DNA from: Cryptomeria japonica
Lineage: Eukaryota; Streptophyta; Pinopsida; Cupressales; Cupressaceae
Reading direction: 5' to 3'
DNA: 64,000 nt
Assembly (NCBI RefSeq): GCF_030272615.1
Contig: NC_081415.1
Span: 601,483,644-601,547,643 of the forward strand
Part shown: positions 47,373 through 58,147 of the stretch, piece after piece
Position numbering within the stretch: position 1 is the stretch's first letter
Layout of the letters: every line of letters starts with the position of its first letter
The notes under the pieces: model-generated
What the model was told of the DNA's origin: nothing
Database searches by the model: none
What the model saw: only the letters and a program-made list of their open reading frames with translations
Program-made: the position numbers and the translations under genes

Positions 47373-48710
47373 CTAATTTGGGATAGGTGCACCTAACTTG
47401 GTAGGTAAGGTGCTTTCTTCATCTGACATGATTTCCTTCTTTTTCCAAATCATCTTGAATTTTTCTTTTATATCTTCAATGTCTCTTCTAGGTTGATCTC
47501 TGCAATATCCAGCTAAATGTCCAATTTTGTGACAATGAAAACATGCCATACTCGGATTTCTCCATGATCTTCGGTTGTTCATTCCAAACCTTATAAAATA
47601 GTTGGCACTAATATGTCCATATCTTCCACAACATTCACACCATATCCTTGTATTGTAATCCCATGGTACTGCTGCATATTATCGGTAAGGATCTGTGTGA
47701 GTTCGGTAACCTCTAGTGTTTGCTTGGTGTGGATACCGCATGTAGTTCTTTTGCTTAAACCAGCACTTCTCGGTACTATGTCCATATCTATTGCAGTTTC
47801 TACAAAACCCTTTGAATTTTGCCTTTTGATAGTTGTTAACAGACTTTGTCCTACATTGATTAGATGTGTGACCATATTTATTGCAATTGTAAAAATATCC
47901 ATTGGACTTAGTGATATTCAGTTGCTTACCTTTTCTAATCTAGCATATGTTGGCAGTATGACCTTGATTTCCACAGTAGTAGCAAATAGGCTTATTCCTT
48001 TTTCCAGCTTGCTTTGATGATTCTCCTCTCTCAGTAGTATGAATTCCTTTCTCGGTTGATTCTTTTCCTTTGTAAGTGAGTCCTTCATCTTTGTTGGGTC
48101 TTCTTGTATTCAGTTGCTCATCCAACATCTTTGATGCTTCATAACTCTTCTTCAATGTTTCTTTGGATTTCTTCTCTGTTTCAAGTTCACCAGTCAACCT
48201 TGATACTTCAAGTTTCATTGCCTGATTCTCATCATTCTGTAGAATTGCTTCATGATGTGCATAACCTAGTTGATTTCTCATATTTTGTTGAATACTAGTT
48301 AGCCTTATGATTTCATCATTCTTATCAGATACTAAGACTTCAAGTTGTTGTTTCTCTCTTTGTAGATCTCTTGCTTTATCCTTAGCTATCCTTAATGCAT
48401 CTATATTTTCAGTCATCTATGTATTGAAATGTTCATGTTCTCTTTTCATTTCTTTTAGTTGATCAACCAATGCTTTGTTCTTTTCTTTCAACATTCCAAT
48501 CATTTCTTCAGTCTCTTCAGATATACTGTTCTCAGATGATGTCTCGATTTCTTCTACTAACTCTTGAGAATCCTACAAGTCATCAGATAATCTTCTTCTT
48601 ACTTTCAAATATTTTTGCATTTGCCTTTGCATGTCTACAATCACTTGATTTGCATGATCTAGCTCTTCTTGTAGATATACAATCCTCTGAGATTGTTTAT
48701 AGCCTTCCAT
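47373..48710 (-). pseudogene. Gag-like protein with coiled coil and five zinc knuckles
   Basis: The ATG at 48708-48710 starts about 60 bases after the primer-binding site. The frame holds to 47373 (446 codons) with stops near 48575, 48417, 47940 and 47681. The first ~240 residues are a long Glu/Lys/Gln/Leu-rich coiled coil. Then come five CX2CX4HX4C knuckles: CYYCGNQGHTANIC; YNCNKYGHTSNQC (first Cys is Tyr); CRNCNRYGHSTEKC; CECCGRYGHISANY (last Cys is Tyr); and CFHCHKIGHLAGYC. Such knuckles bind the RNA genome in Gag. Ordinary copia Gag has one. It lacks the usual copia Gag core (UBN2 type) as far as I can see, so it may be a partial or unusual Gag. Confidence 0.75.
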
Positions 48711-48758
48711 TGATAAGATCTTTCTCTTCAGGTAGTTAAACCCTTTTCCAAGATTCAA

Positions 48759-48770
48759 GCTTTGATACCA
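48759..48770 (-). other. Primer-binding site, initiator Met tRNA type
   Basis: The minus strand reads TGGTATCAAAGC two bases after the 5' LTR end. This is one base from the consensus TGGTATCAGAGC used by plant copia elements. Confidence 0.85.
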
Positions 48771-48772
48771 AT

Positions 48773-49933
48773 TGTTAGGCCCAATATGGAAAGCTAATGT
48801 ACTGAGAGGGGAGGGGTGAGTTAGTACTCCAAAACCTTTCTTCAATAATAACCTTACTGTTATGCATAAATAGAATACTACAGTAACATAAAATAAAGTT
48901 AAAACAAACACATAACAATCATACATGATTCACTCCATAACACATATATTTTGGTTACGTGGAAACTCTTGGTTAGAGAGAAAAACTATGGTGGGGATGG
49001 CACCCACAACTTCACTACTGCAATAATAAAGATTGCTCGGTTAGAGCTACATTTAGCTATTTATGATAGCTTACCCTATTAGGAGTAACAAGATCTGTTA
49101 GATCTACCTTGCTAAAGGATTTTACAACATTAATCTGAACGCTGCACCTGGTTAGAGGCTTTACAATTTATAGACTTGGTTGGAGTCTTTTACCCTGTTA
49201 AAGGTTTCTCTTTCAACTTCACAATATTACAATAAAATCATTACAAATATCTGCAACTTTACATCTGAAATGTTATAGCAGATTCTATGTGCTCAGAATA
49301 AGATTACCTTGCTTATAGCATACCTCGGTAACCCATATTGTAACTCGGTAAACCCTTCTGTTTACTCTGTTCTTTGACTATTCTCTGATAACCTTCTCAG
49401 TGACCTCTCTATGTCTCTGTAATAGTCTTTCTTCATACACATACTCTTCTCTTTTACTTTCTTCCCATGTTGTATATATAGATCTCTTAAAACGGTGATC
49501 TAATTCATTTCTTTGATCTTACAAACAAGATTCCTCGAATGAATAACTAAACAAAATATTTCATTGGTTAGATTGACCTTGCAATCATACACAATCTTCT
49601 AGTGCAATTTCCAATGTAATAACGGTTAGATGTGCCTCCATCTTGTAACACGTTTTCATGTGCATGTCTAGGTTCAATGTATTTGGTAACACGTTTCACT
49701 CGGTGAATATCAACTTGGTGTGTTAACTTTACTATTTGGTAGCCATAAAAATATACTCTATAAACAGCTCAGTGAATACTGCTTTTTGTGACTACTTTCT
49801 TTTGTAACCGACTAGACTGTTCATACCGACTTCTCTGTGTTTACCGATTACATGATTTGGTAATGCTAACCAACTAGAATATATAGTATGAATTTGAATA
49901 TAAAAACTAATGGAAAATTGATAAGTAGTAACA
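48773..49933 (-). repeat. 5' LTR of the non-autonomous element
   Basis: 1,161 bp direct copy of 22644-23802 with scattered differences. TGTTACTACTTATC...CCTAACA on the minus strand. Confidence 0.92.
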
Positions 49934-49938
49934 CTTGG
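49934..49938. other. Target-site duplication CTTGG (right copy)
   Basis: Matches 22639-22643. Confidence 0.9.
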
Positions 49939-51690
49939 ATGATTTGAAAATTGAAAATAATTTGACAAGAAAAAACTAACTTCTAAAGTTTAGACTTAGT
50001 TTTCTTTTTTTATCCAAGTCACAACAACATTTCAATGATCAAAGTAGCTTTTTTTTGGTGGTTTCAAAGCATCCAAAAGGCTTGAGAAATTGAATATTAT
50101 CTTTCATTCCACCAAAATTGGAGATCAAGAAGCATGCTCACAAACAAGGATTTGTTTATAACTTAAGGCAATCGACTAGTTGTTGGGGCATTTCCAGGTC
50201 TAAAGAACCTACCATTGTGTCAAAAAGGCCCATAAGACCCCATTTTCATCTAAAACTTGTCTCTTTTGGTCGTAGAAGCATTTAAGGAAAAAAAAAATCA
50301 CACAACCAATGATATGCCTATACCATACATATTTGAGTTAAAATAAAAATAAAAAATTGACAAGATTTGGAGACCATTGAACAATTTGGGACATTGCTAA
50401 TACATAAACTCAATTTATCAAGTCTCAATTTGATGTACTTAATCTTCGAGAGGCCTATACAAAAGCATTTTGTAATTGCGAACTAAGATAAATTTCCATT
50501 TTTGGTAGTTTTCATCATGGATTATGGTATTAAATTCTGACATTCTATTGTCAAGATAAATTCAGAGAACCATTTGTACTTGAAACAAGGGATAGTGAAA
50601 AATTACATTATGTAGGATCTCCTACCCTATCTCATTGAATTCATTCCTACACCAAGTGACTATGAACAAAAGCGTAGGTATTTAACAACAATGACATGGT
50701 CCACGGACTAGTGATCCTCCTCTTGATACTTCATCTACAAATGAGAACATCTCTTATACACATTGCTACTTCAGAATTAAAATTTGCTTCTTCTAGAACT
50801 TTTCATGATTCTTTGCAATAGGATTATATGTCTTCTAGATTCACCCCACTAGGACACATTCCTATCAAGCATCTTTACTTTTTTGAAAAGTAGACCACAT
50901 TTCAGATCTAGATGACACCATAATGACTTTGATTTCCTCTTCCAAGATATTCCTCCATCATGTATTGCTTCATTGAAGTTCAAATTTGCTTCTTCAAGGG
51001 CTCTCAATGATTCTCTATATAGGATTCTTTGTGTCTATGAGATCCACTTCATTGGGAGGCCTACTTAAACATTTCACATCTGTTTGTGGACTCTCACCTT
51101 TCAAATATTGATGAAACAATTGAGAATATTTGTCTTCTCATTGATGACAATGCCCATTGAGTTACATCATCTCCCATTGTAAATTCACTTGTTCTATCCC
51201 CACCATATCATGCAACATGACATATTCTATTTCACATTAATTAAGGTCTCACACTTCAATGATTGTAGTCCCTGAATCTTCTATGGAACAATCACAGCTT
51301 AACATCAACATCAAGACACATGAGTCACTTCAAAAACCATGCATCTGAATTCCTTTCTACATTCCACTTGAATGGGAATTCAACAATTTAACAACTCAAG
51401 ATTTCCATATTGTGAAAGGGGTGCATCATTTGTTGCAAATGAACCTACTACAACATTCACCATTCAACATTTTGCTTTGCTTTTCTCTCTTCTTTGTGGA
51501 AGCACCAACTTTAGGGGATGGGGTGGGTCTATATTATCCTTCACATTTGTCACTTGGGATGGAGTTTTGTCCTATGGATTTTCTAGTCTCTACTTTGAGA
51601 GGGTACACTCTCTTTATAATTTGGGGTTATTTCATATTTTACATGGATACCTAGCCTTGTGACCCATTTCTTCTTACCTCAATTGCACTT
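49939..51690. other. No gene seen; right flank of the nested block
   Basis: AT-rich, non-coding. The overlapping plus-strand open frames at 51372-51662 have hydrophobic low-complexity translations and no known domain. They end just before a polypurine-like run, so this may be the untranslated end of an old LTR element. Confidence 0.5.
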
Positions 51691-51962
51691 AAGGGGGTGT
51701 GCCAATGTACCATTTTATTCACCAAGTGGATATGTTTTATCGTAAGTATGATATTGCATTTGTTCATTTAGTTTACTTAAGTAATTTCTTTTAACTTGAG
51801 ATAATGACTTGCACATTCTCCTCCTTTCACAGGATTATGTTTTTTTCCTTATCCTCAAAAATTTGGAAACTTGGATAAACAATTCCTTGTCTTTTGGTTT
51901 TCTATCTCATCCTCATGGATTAAAAATCTTGGATATAGAGTGAAGATATTGTGAACTTTTTC
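51691..51962 (+). repeat. Polypurine run and LTR-like repeat, right copy
   Basis: aagggggtg at 51691-51699 followed by TGTGCCAATG looks like a polypurine tract next to an LTR start in plus orientation. From 51703 the sequence parallels 21612-21875. No downstream LTR end was identified. Confidence 0.5.
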
Positions 51963-53432
51963 ATTTTCTCTCTTATGAAATCAACTATGTTATGCTATTT
52001 TGATTTTATTATCATTTATATTTAACAATTTTAAAAATGTTATCACTTACATTAATTTCTAGGTTAATATTTATTTTGTAGATTCTAATAGAATTGAATA
52101 CCATACCCAAACAATATCTAGTATGAACTAGTTAGTTACAGGCAAGGTTCCAAGCGTACTTGATAACACAATTTTTGAGCTTGTGTTTGTTTATGATTTA
52201 ACGACTGATGCATCTAGCTTTGCTACGCATCTAGTTTGAATACAATGAGAGGGTTATTTTGTCTAAGCAAAGAGACCCTGCTATCTAATATCACCCAAGA
52301 AAGATACTGATATTTTACCTTGGAAATATAAGCCTTTTGTAAGTATAATTCAATGAATTGTGATAATAACTTAAAACGAAGTGAATTAAAATTTGATTGA
52401 GTTCCCCATTGTATTTTAACAAATCACCTAGGAAGATGTTCATTCCTAACAATTCCCAATTCTCTTTCCAAAAGGATGAAAAAGAAGAGAAAGGAACTAA
52501 TTAATTTTGGGACAAAATTTAGAAGACCTATGTTTTGTGTCTAAAAGCTACTAGCCTAGAGAGCATGGAAACAATCTGAAGTCATGGGAGAGAGTTTCAA
52601 TTCTATCTCCAGAAATTATGTCCAGTACTCTTGTATTAAATTTTTAAATCCTTCTAAGTTTAAATGTTCACAAGGAAACTCTAAAATTTTAATAAAATAC
52701 ATAAATGAAAATCAATTTTGTTTTCATTGGAATACTTTTGAAAATCACATCACCTCAGTAATTGAACTGTAACAATAAGATTGCATACAAAGTGCAGGTT
52801 TGCTATGAAACATGTTAAAAGGGTTAAACTGTTTCAATTAATACAAACACTGGAACTATTAAAAAACAATAGCTTGTTGGTAATCAAGATTTTGGACTAT
52901 ACCCACATTTTATGCCTTTTCATATAGTTACAAAGAACATAGAAAACATGTACGTGGAACTACAGATTCCAACATATGTAAAAATACAACAATCTAAATA
53001 AGAATGGGAAGCATGTGGAGAATGGTTAAGACATGCATAAATAAAAGGAAAACAAAAATCTCTCAATGTGTATCACAAACAAATCAAGGAAAAAATCTTT
53101 TAGGTAGGGGACCGATATGATCATAAAAATTTCAAAACTTCCAAAGTAAAGAGCATTTGAGATTTTATAGAGAATGCGCTAATTCAGCTTTATTCATGAT
53201 GAGGCATATTCACAACTTTTGCAGTTGCACCATGGTGTTGTTCGTGTTGGCTTTGTTGGACCTTGCAATTAAGATTCAATATACGTACATTATTCAATAA
53301 GATTAATTGTGCAACATAATGAAATATTGAAAAGTGTATTATTTTATTGAGCTTCACTTTGTTTCGAGAATAGTTTAATATTCTCTACTTAACAGGGCCA
53401 ACCACGTGAAGGTGGAAGCTCATTTGGCCCCT
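51963..53432. other. No gene seen
   Basis: AT-rich sequence with no recognisable element. The 62-residue open frame at 52584-52772 has no support. Confidence 0.55.
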
Positions 53433-53451
53433 CCCCCCCCCCCCCCCCCCC
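53433..53451. repeat. Poly(C) run
   Basis: Nineteen consecutive C on the plus strand. It lies near the presumed left limit of the CACTA element. Length is prone to sequencing error. Confidence 0.95.
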
Positions 53452-53479
53452 TAACATCACTCTAAATTCCCCGTTAACA

Positions 53480-53692
53480 TCTAGCATTCATTCATTCTTT
53501 CATCCATTATTAAAATGTAACATTCATTCATTATCACATAACGTTCATTAACACATAAAATTTAGTAACTTTCATTAAAATGCAACATTCATCAATAATC
53601 ATCAACACATATCATTCATGAACATTCATTAGCACATAATTACATTCATTAACACATAAAAATCAGTCATTATCAAATAAGGTAGATTACAA
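53480..53692. repeat. Short irregular repeats, presumed CACTA subterminal region
   Basis: The phrases cattcatt, aacattcatt and attaacacataa recur about eight times in 210 bp directly after the stop of the second CACTA gene. Subterminal repeats bound by the TnpA-type protein are a known feature of the superfamily. The assignment here is inference. Confidence 0.5.
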
Positions 53693-56550
53693 TCATTTCT
53701 TTCTTTGTTTTTTCTTTGAAGCTATGAAAAGACTAAGTGGAACATCAGTTTCTTCATCATTTCCCCCATCTTCGGATGTTCTGCCCTCTTCTCGTGCTCT
53801 TGATGTATGCCTAGTCCTATACAAAGGACGAGGATGCTAAACCAAAGGGGGGTACTCTACAATAACAAAGAATTGGGTTAAATTCAAAACATTTTTTTAT
53901 TATCATTACAAGTATTTCATTAAATTTAAGAACACAACCGTTAGACTCTTTAATTGATGGGAAAACATCATCTTCCACATCATTTTGTCTAGCCTCAACC
54001 TCGACATGTTGAACACCCTCTAGATCCTCTAGAGTTGAAATACGAAACGTTACATTAATCAATACACAAATTGCAATTAAATTTGTTTAAAGGAATAACA
54101 GTGGTCCTCTTTACCTGATTGGGGAACATCACGTTCCTGATGTTGTCTACCCAGATCATACTCCACTTGGTCACCACTGACTACATGCTCTAAAATATTA
54201 ACAATAAAGGTTACATTAATTACTACACTAATTTTCAATTTAAGATGTTTAATTGTATTAATAATTACATAAAAACATTTGAATAGCAAATGAATACCTC
54301 CACTACTAGGATGCACATCCAGACCCTCATGTATAGGTTATGTTCCATGATTATCATGCTACATTCCAATGTCACGCACAATGTTATCATTGCTTGCTTA
54401 TTTAAAAAAAATATAGTCACTTTATGTTGAAACTTAACATCAAATAGATTATTGGTTAAATATTCAATTTGAAGTAATTTTCATTTAGCTTAATTACCGT
54501 TGTGACAGATGCATCAGAATCTCATGTTTGCCCACTCAATTCTCGTAGCCATTCAGCCACGGCTATATAGCCTTGCTGGTAGCCAATTCTCTTGTCATCT
54601 TCTGTGGGTGCTCTATTGAATTCAGAGCCCTGCATTTTTGCTTAGTATTGTGAATTTTGCTTGTATTGTTTGATAAAAAAAAAATTGTTTACAATTTATA
54701 AATATTTTGATGTGATACTTAATTTACTGATTCTTACAATTCGTGTGGCAAGTTTCATATAACCACCAAAGCCAAGTTTGTGTTGCCCATGCTTTTCTTG
54801 TCTTGCCTTGGTTGCCTTTGACGTGTCACTCAATCTATGAAAAGTTTGAGATATGTTAGATTATATAAATATAATGAATAATTAGTACATATTCACCTTC
54901 TTAATAGTATCACATACCTTCTTCTGGCATCTGGTGGTGTATTTCCTTTTTTCCTTTCAATTCTCTCCTTTGCATCCAAAATCAAGTCCTTCCACTCCCT
55001 CTCTGGAATCATGGGGGGACACTCATACTTTATGTTCTTCTCTAAATGTGTCATGTATTGGTCCCTCACATACTTTAGATATGTGCTAGCTTTTTCCAGG
55101 AGCTTAGTCTTGTCGAATGTGTCATTTCCAAACAACCCTACCATATGGTTTGTGAGTTCATCTTTTAACTTTTTTTCTTGGTCATTCCACCTTTAAAGCA
55201 ATAACAAACCTGTTAGATTTAGAAAGAAACTGAAGCTACCTTTGATATAGTTCAAGAAATGGATAAAAGGAAAACTATTCTAGCAATGATATGAAATCAA
55301 AATAGTGGATAAGGGTTAGTTCATGTATGATGTTCCACCTTTTACATATGGTGGGTCCAAATATCTGCAATGTAATGTCATTAAGATTTTTATAAAAAAT
55401 ATCATTTCCTGCAAAAAAAAACATGGGATCATTAGTCCAAAATGAGTGATCAGTAAGTAAATTACAATTAGACTATATATAATAATAATTTTAAAGTACC
55501 TAGAACCTTATGTATCTTCAAGGGAATCAATTCTTCATTGCTCACCACCAATGTGGCCTGCAACGTTCCCGTACTAGCAATACAGGAAGATCCAGGAAAT
55601 GATGGTATGTTATCACCTGTAGTCACCTCTGGCGCATCCTCATGTGCATCTCTTGCCATAGTAAATGAATCCACTATGAAATGCCTCAAAGAAAGAACAC
55701 TTCAAGGGTAATAAACACATAATGAAAGAGAGAAAAAGAGGGATCTACCACCAGTGGGTGGGTCAACACAAGCCGGTGCAATAGACAATGTTTGGATGCT
55801 ACATGTTGTTGACATTACAGTCAGCAATACAGTTGGGGTTGACCTTGGACCCATGTCAGCACCTGAAGAGTAATACATTAAATATGTAAAACATTTAAAA
55901 AGCAAGTTCACAAGTCCAAAGGAGTGGTTTTAATATATAGAACATGGTCATCACCTGAACTACCCACAATACCCTGATCATCACCACAAGGATGATGAGG
56001 CCTTATAAATTTCTATAAAAACAACACATACATATTTTAGTTAATGACATAAAAGAGAAAAAAATATAAACCATTATTGAACTTTTGTTATGATTAAAGC
56101 TTTCATTACTGCTTACTTGCAAGTTTTCCATTGTCTGCAACAATAGTTGCACCCTCTCTATTATCTCATCAGTCTAAGGGCTTATGGTTGCCAAATAAAC
56201 AATCTCTTGGCTAATTTTTCTAATATTCTTTTATACCAATTGTATAGGGTTTGTGCTAAGTGCAATGTCACCAGCGTATAACACTGTCAAGCATCCCACA
56301 TCCCTATGGAGGTGCTGAGGTACTTCAGGTTCCTTTCCCTTATCCCGAACATCCGTTTGTGACAAGAATATAATTAACACTATCAAAATTACTTCAAAAC
56401 ACTCAAGAAAAGATCATAATGTAACAGTTTGCTTCTATCTAATTTGTATAATTACAATGAGGTTTACCTGCCCCGTAGAAGTGTCAGGACCTACACCCCT
56501 ATCTGTGCTATGTGGTGGATCCATGTGGCCCTGTGACAAAGAAGCGAAAT
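53693..56550 (-). pseudogene. Ptta/En/Spm-type transposase gene, multi-exon (TnpA-like position)
   Basis: A series of short minus-strand coding blocks separated by AT-rich introns. 56550-56470 reads GHMDPPHSTDRGVGPDTSTGQ then a gt donor. 56340-56115 has one or two stops and ends VQLLLQTMENLQ. Ser/Thr/Pro-rich blocks lie at 55990-55950, 55870-55740 and 55680-55490. 55195-54893 has KRWNDQEKKLKDELTNHMVG...PPMIPEREWKDLI...RIERKKGNTPPDARRR. 54845-54735 has SKATKARQEKHGQHKLGFGGY. 54640-54490 has FNRAPTEDDKRIGYQ. Acidic C-terminal blocks follow, ending in KKKQRKK and TGA at 53693-53695. The W-x(n)-K/R-rich core, the KARQ...GFGGY block and its position behind TNP2 match the plant Ptta/En/Spm family. 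Exon edges are approximate. Confidence 0.6.
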
Positions 56551-56647
56551 GAAACCAATAGACTTAGCAAAAAAACTTAATAATACAATGGTTTATTGGA
56601 TTCATTAATTGGAAGTTGGCTTAAATGGTATATATATAGTACATACC

Positions 56648-57397
56648 ACCCCCATGATAGTAACTTTGTTTGTATCTATATGATTCAAATTATAATCGAT
56701 TAGCAGCTCTTCCCCTACACTTATTGATTTTATCGCACATACAAACACACAATTTCCCTCACGTGCCTCAAATATGCAATTAGGTTGCTTATTAGTTGAC
56801 CCAAGTCATGTACTATTTATAAAACTTGCAATATTCCTTGTTGCTTTTGGCCTTCCATCAATGTATACAGCTACTCATTTACTTTGATCATTATCTTTTT
56901 GTCGTATATAATTGGCTGACAGTGCATACCTATGCATACTTTTTTTATATCGAACAATCTGCATCCAATCATTATAATTGTAACAAGGTCCAACAAACTC
57001 CATCAATTCAGCAACTTTGTTGTAATAGACCTTTATGTTGTCCATGGAAAATAGGCCCAAACCATGTAATGACGAAGGTGCTATGCGATATATCCTCTCA
57101 TTAACACAAAAATCAGTGTTTATTGGAGGAAGTTCCTTGGGTACACATTGTTTTAGTAGATGTTTGTACCTCAAGGGCACCTCAATGTCGCCTTTGGTCT
57201 CATCGTCATAAGAACATGACCCCCCTTGAGCAAGAAAAAATTCCATGCGTTTATTGAATTTTCTTCTAATGTTTTGACCTCTAGTTGATCTCCCTATTTG
57301 AGATCTACTACATGTCTCACTTTCCTCTTCTATTCCTGCATTTCCCTCACTTGAGGAAGACACATATGATAAATACCTATTTGGTGATACCTGTGCA
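56648..57397 (-). pseudogene. SET-domain exon inside the CACTA element
   Basis: The minus-strand frame from about 57397 to 56648 is continuous except for two TGA codons. An Arg/Lys/Ser-rich N-terminus precedes SSLHGLGLF (the SET-N pattern S-x-x-x-G-x-G-x-F), then ELMEFVGPCYNYNDW, MHRYALSANYI, VAVYIDGRPKATRNIASFIN, then STNKQPNCIFE and SVGEELLIDYNLN. The last parts correspond to the N-I-A-x-F-I-N, the following Asn-containing segment and the G-E-E-L-x-x-D-Y motif that form the S-adenosylmethionine and lysine pocket of SET methyltransferases; spacing resembles the ATXR5/6 type. The block ends at a good splice donor (GTG|gtatgt), and the next coding block starts after cacag at 56550 in matching phase, so it appears to be the 5' part of the Ptta-type gene. 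Catalysis cannot be claimed. Confidence 0.72.
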
Positions 57398-58147
57398 CCA
57401 TCAAATGAGAGAGTTAGTTGGTAATGAGAGAGATATTTTGCGAATGAGGGTAATATTGATGAAGAAGTCGGCCATAAAGTTGATGTTGAGATTAAAATTT
57501 GAGTGAGTCCAACTAGGGCCTCAAGTGTTGATAACTGTATTAGATTTGCTGCTAATGTTGAGGTTTGAAAAACTGAGAAAGTTTGTTTTTCTTGTATTTT
57601 TTTAAAAATATATTATTTCTATAAGGTGTATTGACTTATACCTGTCGATCCATGAGACTGTGCAGGATCCTCGTCAAAGGGGTTCAGGTTCCTGCACCAA
57701 CAATTGAGCATCATAAGCATTACATTTGTAATTTGATAAACAATAAATATTGCAGTATCATAAGAATCATAAGCATCACATATGTATCATCATATATGTA
57801 ATTGAGCATCATAAGAATCATATATGTATCATCATAAACATGTAATCCATCACATACATATCATAAATCACCATCCATCACATAGCTAATAGGTAGTCCA
57901 CATTCCATAAATAAACACAAAGTTCAAAAAATGTCACTATCATCATAAGCATGTAATCCATCACATATGTATTTTAAATCACCATCTATCACATGGCTAG
58001 AGGTGCATCATGAATTAATTAAGTAATGGCATTAGAATTCAAAACATATGAATTATTTATGTAACCATATAAGTCAAATCAATTTCTATCAAGATATCAA
58101 TATTAAATAGATAATATAATAATCTCATCTCATACATTTCATTCATG

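Larger units (their letters stand above)
22644..49933 (-). mobile_element. Non-autonomous copia-like LTR retrotransposon, split by a gypsy insertion
   Basis: Direct LTRs (22644-23802 and 48773-49933), both TGTTAGG...AGTAACA, are flanked by the 5-bp duplication CTTGG (22639-22643 and 49934-49938). On the minus strand a primer-binding site for initiator Met tRNA (48759-48770) follows the 5' LTR, and a polypurine tract (23803-23814) precedes the 3' LTR. Without the inserted gypsy element the internal region is about 5.65 kb. It holds a gag with five zinc knuckles and a second long ORF, and no protease, integrase, reverse transcriptase or RNase H. It must therefore have depended on another element for mobility. 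Confidence 0.9.

Noticed and set aside
47591-48017. Minus-strand 103-residue frame (47591-47902) and plus-strand 134-residue frame (47613-48017)
   Set aside because: Both overlap the frame that encodes zinc knuckles two to four of Gag. The knuckle frame is clearly the coding one.
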